A stretch of DNA of 64,000 bases from the NCBI GenBank assembly GCA_910574455.1, contig CAJSYZ010000007.1, positions 5,637,974 through 5,701,973 on the forward strand. Reading direction: 5' to 3'. The DNA is from Trichaptum fuscoviolaceum. Taxonomy: Eukaryota > Basidiomycota > Agaricomycetes > Hymenochaetales > Trichaptaceae. Below the pieces are notes generated by a model that was not told where the DNA came from, searched no databases, and saw only the letters and a list, made by a program, of their open reading frames with translations. A program made the position numbers and the translations under genes. Positions within the stretch are counted from its first letter, which is position 1. Each line of letters begins with the position of its first letter. Below are positions 43,810 through 54,335 of the stretch, piece after piece.

Positions 43810-44997
43810 CAGATGGACTCTCGACTTCCGCTTCCGCTTCCATCTCCGTCCAACCTAATACCTCCAACGCCGAGGTACTCGCCCTCCGCACCCGAACTTC
43901 CCATCAGGCAGCTCTATTCGATGACCATGGTCATGGTGCGGGGGAGGCCTTTGGACAGGTTGGCGGGCACGGGTCGAAGGGGTAATGTCAGTGGACGATG
44001 AAAATGGCACGATCGTGGAATTGGCGGGAGGAAGGGTGATGGAGACTTGCTTGAAAGTGTCCGAGGATAGGAAGGCGTCGAAGTCGAATGGGATTCTGCG
44101 TCCATCGCGTGCGCGTGGTCGGCGGTAAACTGTGTTGAGGAGCGTACAGTGCAGCTTCAGCGGCCTGTGCTCGTCTTCGACGAAGTCAACTTGGATGAAA
44201 GAGGTGTTGATGAGCTCTGAGATGAATTAAGGAGGGAAATCAGGGTCGTGATTTGTTACATCCAGAGGAAAAGTAGGGATTGGAGATCAGAATACGACCA
44301 TCATAGAACAGAATAAGACACGTACCGCAAACCGCCTTTAACCTCCCATTCTCTTCACTCTCGTCTGGACCAACAAATATGACATGCGCGTTTCTCGTTC
44401 CGCCACGATGCGGCCGCATTTTACTAAGCACTTCGAGCGGGATGCGGAGGGGCTGGCCATCCGGGATTGTGAGGACGCGTGATCGGAGAGAGGCGAGAAG
44501 TGCGAGAGCTGTGCTCAGCGTCTTCGGCGCCTCCGATGTCGCAGCCGGTGATGGCTAGGATGACGAAAGTTCAGTAGAGTCGTTTTCCAGTGCCATGACA
44601 CCCAGCATCAAGTGCAGCATCAAGTGCAGCATTCAGGGCGGTATAACAATGCTTTCGTTCAACCCGGGTATGGGTGGGTCGTTTGCAAGCAAGGAAGAGG
44701 TGAAGCCAGACACACGCGTGCGGAGGACAGGCATGTGGCCCTTTCATCGCGCCCTTTAGATATTCAGAAAGTCTGAAGTTGAAGAGAGGGTGTACGAGTG
44801 GGATAGAGAGGACTATTCAGCAATGGTGAGAAGAGGAAAACGAATATAGTTGAAAGTCGTACAGTGTGTTAGTCGTAGTCTTGCGCGTCCGCACTACCTA
44901 GACCTTGACCTTGAGCAACGCCTCCTATACCATCTCCTCCCCTCATCCAGTTGTGCTGTGCAGCCTGTGCTCGTCCTCGACCTGAACTAATTCCCAT
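43810..44997 (-). pseudogene. ASCC1/AKAP7-like, copy C (pseudogene)
   Basis: It follows the layout of copy B, with exon 1 start MGISSGRGRAQ at 44997. Exon 1 then runs into a stop where copy B reads RLTH. The first HxT region is scrambled by a small duplication (CATCAAGTGCAG repeated, 44609-44630) with an in-frame stop just before it. A second stop lies near 44553. The C-terminal 'HLGAYDVDEVQIC' stretch is deleted. Still recognisable are 'NAHVIFVGPDE' (about 44370-44405) and the flank of the second HxT block. It is divergent from the family X pseudogene at 45194, with only about 0.2 kb between them. Confidence 0.8.
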
Positions 44998-45193
44998 CGC
45001 ATAACATTGCCTCTGACTGCCCTGGTACCACGGTGGACGGTTGACCCAAACGCTTGTATTAAAGCCTAGGAAGATCTGAGTTTAGTATCGACAACCGGAC
45101 TTTCAAACTCCGAACTTGAACCCACTGCTACGCGCCCACACGTCCTATCCTTACATCTTCACCAAGCTCATTCACAATATCCTGCCTATCGCT

Positions 45194-45835
45194 ATGAAGA
45201 AACTTACCAGAAAGCTCAAGGATAAGCGGCACGCTCGAATCCCGAGAGAAATAAAAAGTATCTCAAGACCGATCTAGGTGCAGCTTCTTATCTTCTGGGA
45301 CCTGTAGGGATGTTCGTCGGCAGAGTCTTTGGAACCGAACCAATGGAGACCCGGAATCAGACTCATGTGAGAGAAGGTCTATGCTATAATACTCTACTAC
45401 TGCGACAACAGACGACCACCCTTAAGCAGGCGGAACGATAGAGATTACTTTTACCAGCCAGTCGGCCGAAGGATAAGATAGCTTTCCAAATCTTCATTCC
45501 GAGCCTTCCGCCCGGCAGGATCTTACAGTACCTGGAGGATTAGCTTCTCAGTGTAATTTATCGGGATAGGTGGAAGCGCCTGCCTAGGATACAAGTTTCC
45601 GGGCTTGATGCTCTCATGCATCATTTCCAGTGAGTTCGATTCAAACCATAATAACTTGGATTCTTAATGCATACCCACGTTCCACCCGGAAACTTTCTAT
45701 GTAGATCAAAATACCTTCTTCTCACAACCCTTCCCGGGAGAGATCCAATCCACCTCTCCAATGCAGATCTCCCGCTAATAAACCCCGTAAGGCAAGATCT
45801 GCTAAAAATTGTGAAATAATGGCGGTGAATCGGTC
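45194..45835 (+). pseudogene. Family X, copy 4 (pseudogene)
   Basis: Nucleotide similarity to copy 1 begins about 90 bp upstream of the ATG and continues through exon 1, the first splice donor (about 45632) and a shortened remnant of exon 2. The start MKKLTRKLKDK is kept. A one-base deletion near 45225 then shifts the frame and further stops follow. Exons 3-5 are absent. Confidence 0.8.
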
Positions 45836-45979
45836 ATTGTCTTGTACTTCACCCAATTCCTCGAGAAATCCATCCTTCCATTGTACAGATAGATACGTCT
45901 GCTGAATAGGCGATCAGCAAGTCAGTATAGCTGTTATGTCTGTAGTTGAATTGTGGCTTACCTTGCAATCACCACAGCT

Positions 45980-46185
45980 CTTTTGTTTAAACTATTTACA
46001 AGAATTTTTGTCTAAGTAGTTTAAACTAAATTAGATGGTTTAAACTGTTCACGTGAACTCTGAGACTTAATGAAGTTACAAAAAGGTAATGAACATCACC
46101 AAGACTCGAACTCATTACTGAGAGGAACTTAATCAAATACCAAGCGATCATAACCATTTCGCTATTAGGCTCTTTCTTTAAGTAA
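45980..46185 (-). repeat. tRNA-like / SINE-like sequence with GTTTAAAC repeats
   Basis: On the minus strand, TAGCGAAATGG (about 46161-46171) matches a polymerase III A box. It lies in a D-arm-like GCGA...TCGC stem. GAGTTCGAGTC (about 46098-46108) matches a B box at plausible spacing. The T and acceptor stems do not pair well, so this is not a working tRNA. Three AGTTTAAAC/GGTTTAAAC copies lie downstream (about 45986, 46018, 46039). A tRNA-derived SINE fragment is the best reading. Confidence 0.35.
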
Positions 46186-46522
46186 ATGCTTCAGCACTAT
46201 ATCACGATTTAACAGTGGCAGCCCTTCTTCCGGTCACCGGCCGGAGAGTGAGTTATTGCTTGCGTCTTCGACCTGAGTCGTCATTACCACCTAGAAATTT
46301 AACAGTGTTAGATCTGCGTGACATATACTCTTATCTGTTGACTATATGCAAAAAATTAAGTTGCAGAATCGCATGGGTAGTCCATTCCGAGGGCAATGTA
46401 TCTGTCATGCGGATGATAACACGCCGATACAAGCCAGACCATGTATGGATTGCGAAGTTGCACTTTATATTGTTCCGGGATTTATATATACACCAGAAAT
46501 ACTCAAGTCTACACCACCACTA

Positions 46523-47071
46523 TTAGCTATTGTTCACCGTAGCGGCATGTGCGAATTCGGAATGCTCGCCGTTGAAGAGGCCGAGCAGCTGAGGGCCGAC
46601 GACGGGTGGCACTGGGTACTGATGCAACTACATATACGTACGGACTATCTCATAGTCATCTGCCGGAGTGACGTCCGGGACAGTGATTTCGATGGTACCG
46701 AGGCGAATTTCGAAACCCAATGCAAGAGGGTCCTCTGTTGTAAAATACAGTCAGACTTCATATCAATCAGCTGTATAAGCTGTTGAATGCATGCACGTAC
46801 GGAATCCGCCAGGGGCGTCGTTGAATCGAATCTGGCTCTTGGCGAGGATGACCATGCCTATACCGTTTGTGATATTGACAGGTTCGTCAGCGAGAGACCA
46901 CGTCACGTTCTGCTTGGTGCCAATCGTGCACACAGTGACCGGGGATGTGATCGTTGGGTCCCATACATCACGCGGCGTCAGCATAATAGGTCCGGCGGAC
47001 GCGAACTGCGTGACGCTGACGAGCAACCCGAAGACAAAGAGTATAGCAGTGGAGAGCGACTGGAAGTACAT
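46523..47071 (-). CDS. Secreted Kre9/KNH-domain protein
   Basis: An N-terminal signal peptide (about residues 1-26, hydrophobic 'AILFVFGLLVSVTQFASA') is followed by the Kre9/KNH-type beta domain: 'DVWDPTITSPVTV', 'GTKQNVTW', 'NITNGIGMVILA', then exon 2 with 'LGFEIRLGTIEITVPDV' and 'ADDYEIV'. Proteins of this family are cell-wall associated or GPI-anchored in fungi. An intron at about 46801-46741 is clear. The final exon (ending NNS) depends on a very short intron near 46630-46660 and is uncertain. No Ser/Thr-rich tail or GPI signal is visible, so the protein is short for the family. Confidence 0.7.
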
Positions 47072-47640
47072 GCTGGAAGTCGTGAAGGAAGTCGTGCTAG
47101 AGGTCGTGCAAGCAAGAGGTTGTAGGACTGATAGAGGGAAATGTCGTTGTGTGTTTGATGCTGGCTACCACAGAGAAATGCGTAGCTTTTATACGCTTTC
47201 AAGAGCCTCGCTTATAGCCAGAGAATATACCGGATGCCTCATAATGGAGGAGAAATAGCGGGTCGTCTCGAAAACTATGGACGGGCTGTATCCAGAAGAA
47301 GGGAAAATGTGAGCATGGATCCGCCGCATTGAAAGCGAGAAGTCAAAGATAGAGCACTTACACAAATCCAGAGCACCCTCGGCCGTAGTGTGAGCTCATG
47401 GTATGCTATTCCAGACCAGTACAGACTCTCTCCACCATTACTGCGATTTTTGAGAGATTACTGTGCATCGATAATACCAACAGACCCGGTTTTGAGCATG
47501 GTATAAGAGCGCGTATCCCAGTCGAAAATCACAAATTTCTGAGGATTATCGGTGTCTGTGTCATATTAGTGCATATCAGCGATGGAGTCACGTCCTTGAG
47601 AATCTATCTACACTCACCCCGAGTTGACAGGGCTATCTCC
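47072..47640. other. Upstream region of the Kre9-like gene, otherwise empty
   Basis: It holds the Kre9-like promoter. No supported gene is seen; frames here show no motifs. Confidence 0.4.
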
Positions 47641-48110
47641 AATGATGATGGCATATACGGCACCGGTCTGGTAGGATTTTGCGAACAATGGCCCTCGCTG
47701 TGACTTTTGCAGTTCCAAAGTCCACGAACCTAAGAAGACCGTCGCGGTCCAAGATGCATGTGTCCGGATAATAAGTATAGGTGCAATGAGAATGTTTGTA
47801 TTGAAAACTCACTATCGGGTTTGATATCTCGATGAATAGTTCCTCTGACACCGGGGTATTTCACTCCATCGAGCAACTGCATAGCGTACATTTGCTTTAC
47901 ACTTTCGTCCGCTGTACATGGCTCGTCCTCGAACTGCTTATAAATGCGAGGCATTTTCGTGACATCTAGGAAGCAAATCATAAGGACAGCCATGAACGAG
48001 CCATTCTCTAGGCTTACAGCTGTGTATACTGATCCAAGCGCTCCGGCGTTGATGAAATGAATCGGATAAAGAGGTCGAAACGTCCGAAGGCGTCGGATAA
48101 TATAATCAGC
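47640..48110 (-). pseudogene. SSK2-like MAPKKK kinase-domain fragment
   Basis: The reading gives a glycine-loop-like 'NAGALGSVYTAVSLENG', then 'MAVLMICFLDVTKMPRIYKQ' where the family has AVKEIRFQDV. It then jumps to 'VKQMYAMQLLDGVKYPG', 'GTIHRDIKPD' and, after an intron-like gap, 'GLLRFVDFGTAKV'. The catalytic Lys is replaced, the segment between the alpha-C helix and alpha-E is missing, and the activation loop runs out of frame. SSK2-type kinases act in the HOG osmostress pathway. This piece cannot be an active kinase and no other domain of the parent is present. Confidence 0.65.
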
Positions 48111-48610
48111 GATGGCAATTTTGATATGAAAAGAGAAAGGCTTCAAAACATAGCAATGTATAGTTCCCACCGCTGTTAAGGCGGTTCTGATGCGAGGATA
48201 GAAAGTCGAAAGAAGAAGATCCGATGTTCACAGAATGTGATCTCCATACCCTAAGAATCGGTACCAGGAAACGACGAGAGAGCAAACCCAGCAGAAGGCA
48301 AGGGTTCTGTGACTCAGAAGGAAAAGGATGAACTGATTGATGGTCTTGAGCGCGGCGAATACGAAATGACGGTCGAAGAAACAAACTTAAGCTTCAAGTG
48401 ACACAGGGACAAAAAACAAGCGGCGCGCAGAGCCTCTACAAAGACGGCGTTCCGGGGCTGAAATTAAAGTTCAGTATATTGAGAGAAGGAGAAGATAGCA
48501 GCAGAACGTGCCGTTGAATACAAAGATGATGCAAAGAAGGGGATAAAAAAAGTCTGTGTGTGAACACACCTATTCTCCTAGTCCAATCACACTAACACCT
48601 CCTCCGCATA

Positions 48611-48958
48611 GCCGCACTGGTCTTGAAGCTTTGAGTCTCGCCATCTGACTATCATGTTGATTTAATTTCTGTACGAAGAATAAGGTTGTAACTGCGGAGG
48701 AAGAGATATCAGGTCCGGTCACTGCAATCAGCGTCGTAGCCATGAGAGCGAACAGCCTACCTTCGGGATAAATGAATGTGCAATGCGGCGCCGGTCATGA
48801 ATCGAAGGTTCTCGCGCAATGATGTATGTGAAGATAGCATACAACGAAGTCCTTGGGCGGTCAGAAGAGTGAAAGATGGACGGAGGGAAGGACGGAAGGT
48901 GAACACGAGCGCATGATGGTATGGTGAGATGATATGCTATTGCCCATTTTGGATAGAG
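48611..48958. repeat. 348-bp dispersed direct repeat, copy 1
   Basis: It matches 53720-54067 over the full length without obvious length change and with about 5-7 percent differences by eye. A frame within both copies on the minus strand is partly hydrophobic ('FALMAMTLIALTG' in copy 2), but I do not recognise it. It may be a gene fragment duplicated about 5.1 kb apart. Confidence 0.85.
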
Positions 48959-49079
48959 ACCGGCTGTGCCGGACCATGTCCAAATATAAACGTGGCCCAG
49001 GCCATATGCTCGTTTCATTTCCGCCGAGGCATGCGGCGTAAAGGACGCATTGCCGAGAGTTGGCATATCTAAATATAAC

Positions 49080-49756
49080 GAGACATCAGCTTCGCGTTAT
49101 GGTCACCGGACATAAGTTTAGGGGCTTGAATCTTATTTTTGTAGTCTACGAGTACGCGGAAACAGACGAGCTCAGACTAACTAACAGACATTGCACTTTT
49201 CAAATGCAAGGGTATCGCGTAGTATTAAATACAAAATAATCTATATTATACTTTGACCAATTCAGCCACGTGTGTTTAGAATTTAGAATTTAGGCTTTGA
49301 AATACTAACCGAGAACTTGATTTATTATCTTGCACATTCGACTGTGCTAAGTACACATTGTAATGCCATCAAAATTAATTCCTATTCGTGTCTGACAAGC
49401 ACTAGTTCAGATTAAATCGTAATAAATTAGCTACAATGTTCACTTACGGGTATTTCACGATAGACAAGTATATTCTTACGGATTTCTGTACACAAGCATA
49501 CATTCAGCCTTTTGCTAAACCAATAGAGCATAAGTTTTTTTACTTACCTGTATTTGTTCCAGGAAGCAGCGCGCTTCTTTAATAATAGGATACCTGTCCG
49601 TGAGACCACTGCAGTGCTATGCCGTAAATGAGCGTGACCTTCAAACGCGACCATCGACTCTTCCTCACCATTGTCCATTATACAGTCTGCCCTCCTCCGT
49701 ATAAATTCTACGTAATCTACCTCACATATCCCTCATCGCTCACTCGAATCCACATC
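49080..49756. other. AT-rich spacer and upstream region of the 49757 gene
   Basis: No gene recognised. A CCTCCGTATAAATTC stretch at about 49693-49707 is a good TATA-box candidate about 50 bp before the next gene. Confidence 0.5.
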
Positions 49757-50482
49757 ATGTCAACCATTCCCGTCCTTGTTCACCCTCACCAACACCATCG
49801 TCGTCAAGATGCGCTCGACATACTCGAACTCGGCCTCTTGCTGGCGCTGGAGCTTCTGGGCACCAACTTCATCGGCAAGCTCTTCACGAAGCCGGTGAAG
49901 TTTGCCTTGAAATGGCGAGAGGTGCGCCTTCTATGTTCTTATGTTTTGTGACAAGGCTAACCATCCGCTATCTACCCAGACCGCCGAGTCTCTGAAAGAG
50001 AAAATCACTTCCATTCGGGTATCTCTCTCCGACACCCTCATGCCCACCCTCCTCGAGATGCCAGACCCCGAGACCTCCCTCCAATCGAAGCTTGATGAGC
50101 TCGTTTGGTACGTTCTCCACTTTCACTTTCAACTCCTTGGCTGATGCAATATGGCGACAGGGACGTGGCACAACTCGTACATGAGCTGGAGGAAGTGGAG
50201 GGATGGGGTGCGACAGCGAGATTTGTACGCGTGCGGCAGATGAAGAAGAAGGTGAAGAAGGCCAAATCTACCGCACAAGACTTTCAGAATCAGCTACATG
50301 TGCGTACACAATACGGTTCAGACTTACTATGTATCTGACATTCTGTTCTTCATGTACTCCCGCGTTAGACCATCCAACATGAAGTCGAAGTCGAACTACA
50401 ACTTAGACTGTTAGCACGTCAAGCGGAGATTCAAGAGGAGCTCGCAATGCTGAAGGACATTGCTTGCAATGTGTCGCATTGA
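49757..50482 (+). CDS. Small helical protein of unknown function, four exons
   Basis: It starts 'MSTIPVLVHPHQHH' downstream of a TATA-like box. Exons read approximately 49757-49920, 49979-50106, 50161-50300 and 50370-50482. Each is separated by a 50-70-nt intron with GT..AG. The product is about 180 residues and almost wholly helical: a hydrophobic first helix ('LELGLLLALELLG'), 'ESLKEKITSIRVSLSDTL', a basic helix ('RQMKKKVKKAKSTAQDF') and a final Leu/Glu-rich helix. The length and helical-bundle look recall N-terminal adaptor domains of fungal NLR-like proteins, but no motif proves it. Confidence 0.55.
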
Positions 50483-52090
50483 ATGTTGCTTCCTTGCATT
50501 TCGACAGACTTCACTTCGGACTTCCCCTACATTTGCGTGTCTTTTTGCGTGCTATCATTTTCCCCGGGTCTTGTACCTGGCTTCGTCGTGTATTTAATTG
50601 CGACTACAATAAACGTCCTCAGACTTAAATACGAATGTGTGCCTCTTGCATCATCTAAACTCTACCAAAGGAATGTCGAAGTTCTTATGTGTTTGAAACA
50701 CGTATCTGCTTTCTCTATGGCATCCCAGTGTTGTGCACGACAATAGTATCTAGTGTGAGTCCGCTTTTTTGCTATCCATGAATAGCCTCCTAGTCTCAAC
50801 CTGTCTACGCCTAGCACGACGTTTCTGTTGAGATCAATGCTGATCGGTACAGACTCGTTAATTCTGGGTTTTCGACCACCGGCAACCATCACACCCATTG
50901 ACTCTCATTTCGTCCAGAAATTATCTCGACAATACATTCCACATACCTACCAACCCGTCCTACACAAAATAATTGACATACATAAAGACTTGTCCCGACA
51001 TACGGGCACGTGACACTGACCCATACGTCTCTCACTTTGTCCAGTTCGTGGGAAGGTCTCTGTCAGTTACATGTCTTTAACAGCGCTTACCCAAACTAGC
51101 AATACTTCATCATCATAATAGGCCCTTCGGTTCCCGGTTCATTACATATGTGTCCTACCTATATCTGCAAATGTCCGGCAAGTGACTCCTTAAGTCTATC
51201 TACCTTACGCTACAAAAATAGGATTGGCAATTTGACCACCGTCTTGAGTCCTGGAAAATCATGACGTCAGTGGTTCACCTCCTGATCAAGATATACTTGA
51301 CGTCCCTGATCGAGATCGCAATGACATTTGAATAGCACAGTTAATCGACCACCCCTGATCTGCAATGCATACTCAGTAACAGCATTTTTAGCATAGGATT
51401 TCATACCAGATTTTTCATCTTTGCATTTGTTTCATCAAAACAACGGGACATTCTACCCTCAAGTTCCATCTCCGCCTTCCTCTTCTTGTTATTGCTCCTC
51501 GACGATGTACAGCTGAGCCAGTTATAGCACGAAAATGCTAACATGTTAGATGGCTTGACAGACTTTAACATGAAGTGATATGTCCGCGCTTTCCATCCTT
51601 CACCATTTCAAATGTATCCTGCAAGTAGCTACTCCTTATAGGTTTCATCCCAAGTTCAGTCTCGAACTGCTCGCCATCATTGAATCATTCCATTGTAACC
51701 TGGATGAAGCGACATCAGAGGTATTCAACAATTTATAACTAATAACGCATCCTACCCTTGTACCCCACGTAGGGATGTCATTCATACTCAATTTATCACC
51801 CTCTTTTACATCACATTTCGCCCAACGACACTCACATGCTATTTACTTTTGTAGGCTAAAACAGAGCAAGACAACTATACAAATCAGACACAAACAGAGC
51901 AAGACGACTATACAAACCAGACAATTCACAGATCAGAAAGATCTAACAATTCGCCAAAGCCACAATGGAGAGCATTCATTTTAGTTACAAAGCGAAGAGA
52001 CTCGCATATTCAGCCAGCCCCATAAGTCTCCCCCGTACCCCAAACGTTGTTTTATCGATGTCGAACACCTGGTAATCGTTGAGCACCACC
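50483..52090. other. Intergenic region with one short tandem repeat
   Basis: No gene recognised. A 33-bp unit (AAACAGAGCAAGACRACTAT and following 13 bases) occurs twice in tandem at about 51859-51924. Several palindromic GACGTC/TGACGTC sites lie near 51260-51305. Confidence 0.5.
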
Positions 52091-52097
52091 TTTAAAC

Positions 52098-53197
52098 TCA
52101 TGGTATCGTCGGACACACCTCAAGATTTTCGTTGTAGACCAAGTGCGCGGTCCCTTGAAACACGTACTTCCAACCTGCGCGTCGTGACGGTATCAGCCTA
52201 TAGAGATGCAGGGTGACGTGGTCTCGAGGATCGAGCTCGTTGTGGTGTATCCCCCCGCTTCGTTCGAGCAGTAAGTCATAGCAGACACCCACTTGTTTAA
52301 AGACTCTCACCAAATCCTCACGAACTCCACGCCGGTTGCGGCCAGCACGTTCATCAACACCGACACCCCAATTTCGCAGATGTCTTTCTCAAACGGGGCG
52401 TTCGTATATGTCCTGTCGTCGCCCCAGCAGTATCGCCCGCGGCTCGGGGTAAGTGCGACTCGGTAGGTATCGCGGTCCATGCACCTGAAGAGTTTGAGAA
52501 CGACTTGGTGGATGTAGCCAGAGTCCATTGCTGCTGGGTTCTGAAGGAAGTAGGCGAGGGCGCAGAGTGATGAAGGGGGAGAAAGCGAAGGAGCAGACCA
52601 AAGCGTGCCAGGGGTGGCTGAAAGCGTCAAGGAAGACGAGTCAGCACCTTGAGGCGATGCTGATGGCGCAGCCGTTGGAAGCGCTCGAATAAGGCGCCTA
52701 AAGGAAGGCGCATTACATGCGCAAAGGTGCTATGTACATCTGACTACTATTCCTCTGCATAACCGATTCAAGCTCCTCCATCGGATATTCGACGCAATAT
52801 ATATTATATGTACCTTCATCTTTGAATGGTGTACGCCGGGTGATTTGAAAATATTGCTTCCCGCACGGGTGATATGGTCGGCGTTCAAGATTGATGTAAT
52901 CGTCATCTCGCGTGGCGATAAGATAAGATATCCGTTTGACGCATTGTGGAGTCGCCCCGCTGTCGCGGCAACATCTCGGCAACTCAGTCTGCTCGGAGTT
53001 TAATTCCATGTGATCCGTTGGCTATCCCGTTCCAAATCTAGATGAAATTGATCACTCGGCTGTACCGCATCCAATCGGCGTCCCTTGCTATTGTTTGACT
53101 TCGGAAGCTGGGTATAGATTGTTAGCTTATCGACAGTCAGTGTTACAGACACACGTACTATGTCAAAAGCATCCATTCCTTTGACTGCTAGGATCAC
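52098..53197 (-). CDS. Possible gene of unknown function, structure unresolved
   Basis: Three adjoining minus-strand frames have protein-like composition: 53197-53000 ('DIVRVSVTLTVDKLTIYTQ'), 53009-52713 ('KQYFQITRRTPFKDEG') and 52630-52307 ('PFEKDICEIGVSVLMNVL'), with a fourth at 52313-52098. They overlap or abut in different frames, so either introns were missed or frameshifts have broken the gene. No family is recognised. Confidence 0.3.
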
Positions 53198-53719
53198 TTT
53201 CGACGTAGGCTTCGAAAGTATCTTTTCCTTCGGCTCCCATTATTGGGTTCGTATCCGCCGTTCTCAAGACCATCAATCAGTTCATCCCTTTCCTTCCTAA
53301 TCTCTGAGTCCTTGTCTTTTGCTGAGTTCGCTCTCTCAACATTCCCTGGTATGGAGATCACATTCTGCGAGTAATCAATTTGCTTTACTCATATACTGTG
53401 TCGGCCTCGTGTATGTGAGGTTACTTTGGCTCCCATTCTTGTGATCTATTTACGTGCTTCCACGTGATGAGCTGGAATACCATTCCGTGCTATTTTCTGT
53501 ATTGCATAATGAGTCTTTGCTGTGTACGATCGTCAGGAACCCTGCTTACTAACGTTGCTATATTCCTTACTCCAACTTCACATTTACTACGCATTTTGCC
53601 ATGTTCGTAAGATGGTCCTGACTCAAGGACGAATATCCGGGACACATGGTCTCTGTCGGCACCAATGTATTCAGGACTGTGTGCATTTCGTCTTAGGGAC
53701 CTCCTCTGTATCTTCTGAC

Positions 53720-54067
53720 GCCGCAGTGGTCTTGAAGCTTTGAAGCTCTCCATCTGATAATCATGTTGATTTAATTTCTGTACGAAGAATAAGGTTGTAA
53801 CTGCGGAGGAAGAGATATCAGGTCCGGTCAATGCAATCAGTGTCATAGCCATGAGAGCAAACATCCTACCTTCGGGTGAATGAATGTACAATGCGGCGCC
53901 AGTCACGAATCGAAGGTCCTCGCGCAATGATGTATGTGAAGATAGCATACAACGAAGTCCTTGGGCGGTCAGAAGAGTGAAAGATGGACGGAGGGAAGGA
54001 CGGAAGGTGAACACGAGCGCATGATGGTATGGTGAGATGATATGCTATTGCCTATTTTGGTATAGAG
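53720..54067. repeat. 348-bp dispersed direct repeat, copy 2
   Basis: Partner of 48611-48958 in the same orientation. It retains the longer open frame of the two on the minus strand. Confidence 0.85.
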
Positions 54068-54335
54068 CAATGCTAAGAGTCGGCTTGCAATACACTCCAT
54101 CTGTGTATTGCTTCGCCAAACTCTTTCTGCGAAACTGCAGTGATAATGTCTGAGCATATTACACTTGTACACATCTGCATATACAACTGAAAGATATAGC
54201 TCACCCTTTCATACTTGCAAACTTCAGTGCTTCTCAACGTCATTGGTCTCATTACATCATTACCAAGCCTACGATTACTACTGCATATCTATCTACTCCT
54301 GTTTCCGCTGTCTCTCCCTCGCAATTTCATTTGCA

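Noticed and set aside
45194..45835. Repeat-induced point mutation as the cause of family X pseudogenes
   Set aside because: Damage is mainly small deletions and lost exons, not a dense one-sided set of C-to-T changes.
46215..46786. Plus-strand frames of 103 and 146 codons
   Set aside because: They lie opposite the Kre9-like exons on the minus strand, which have clear family motifs.
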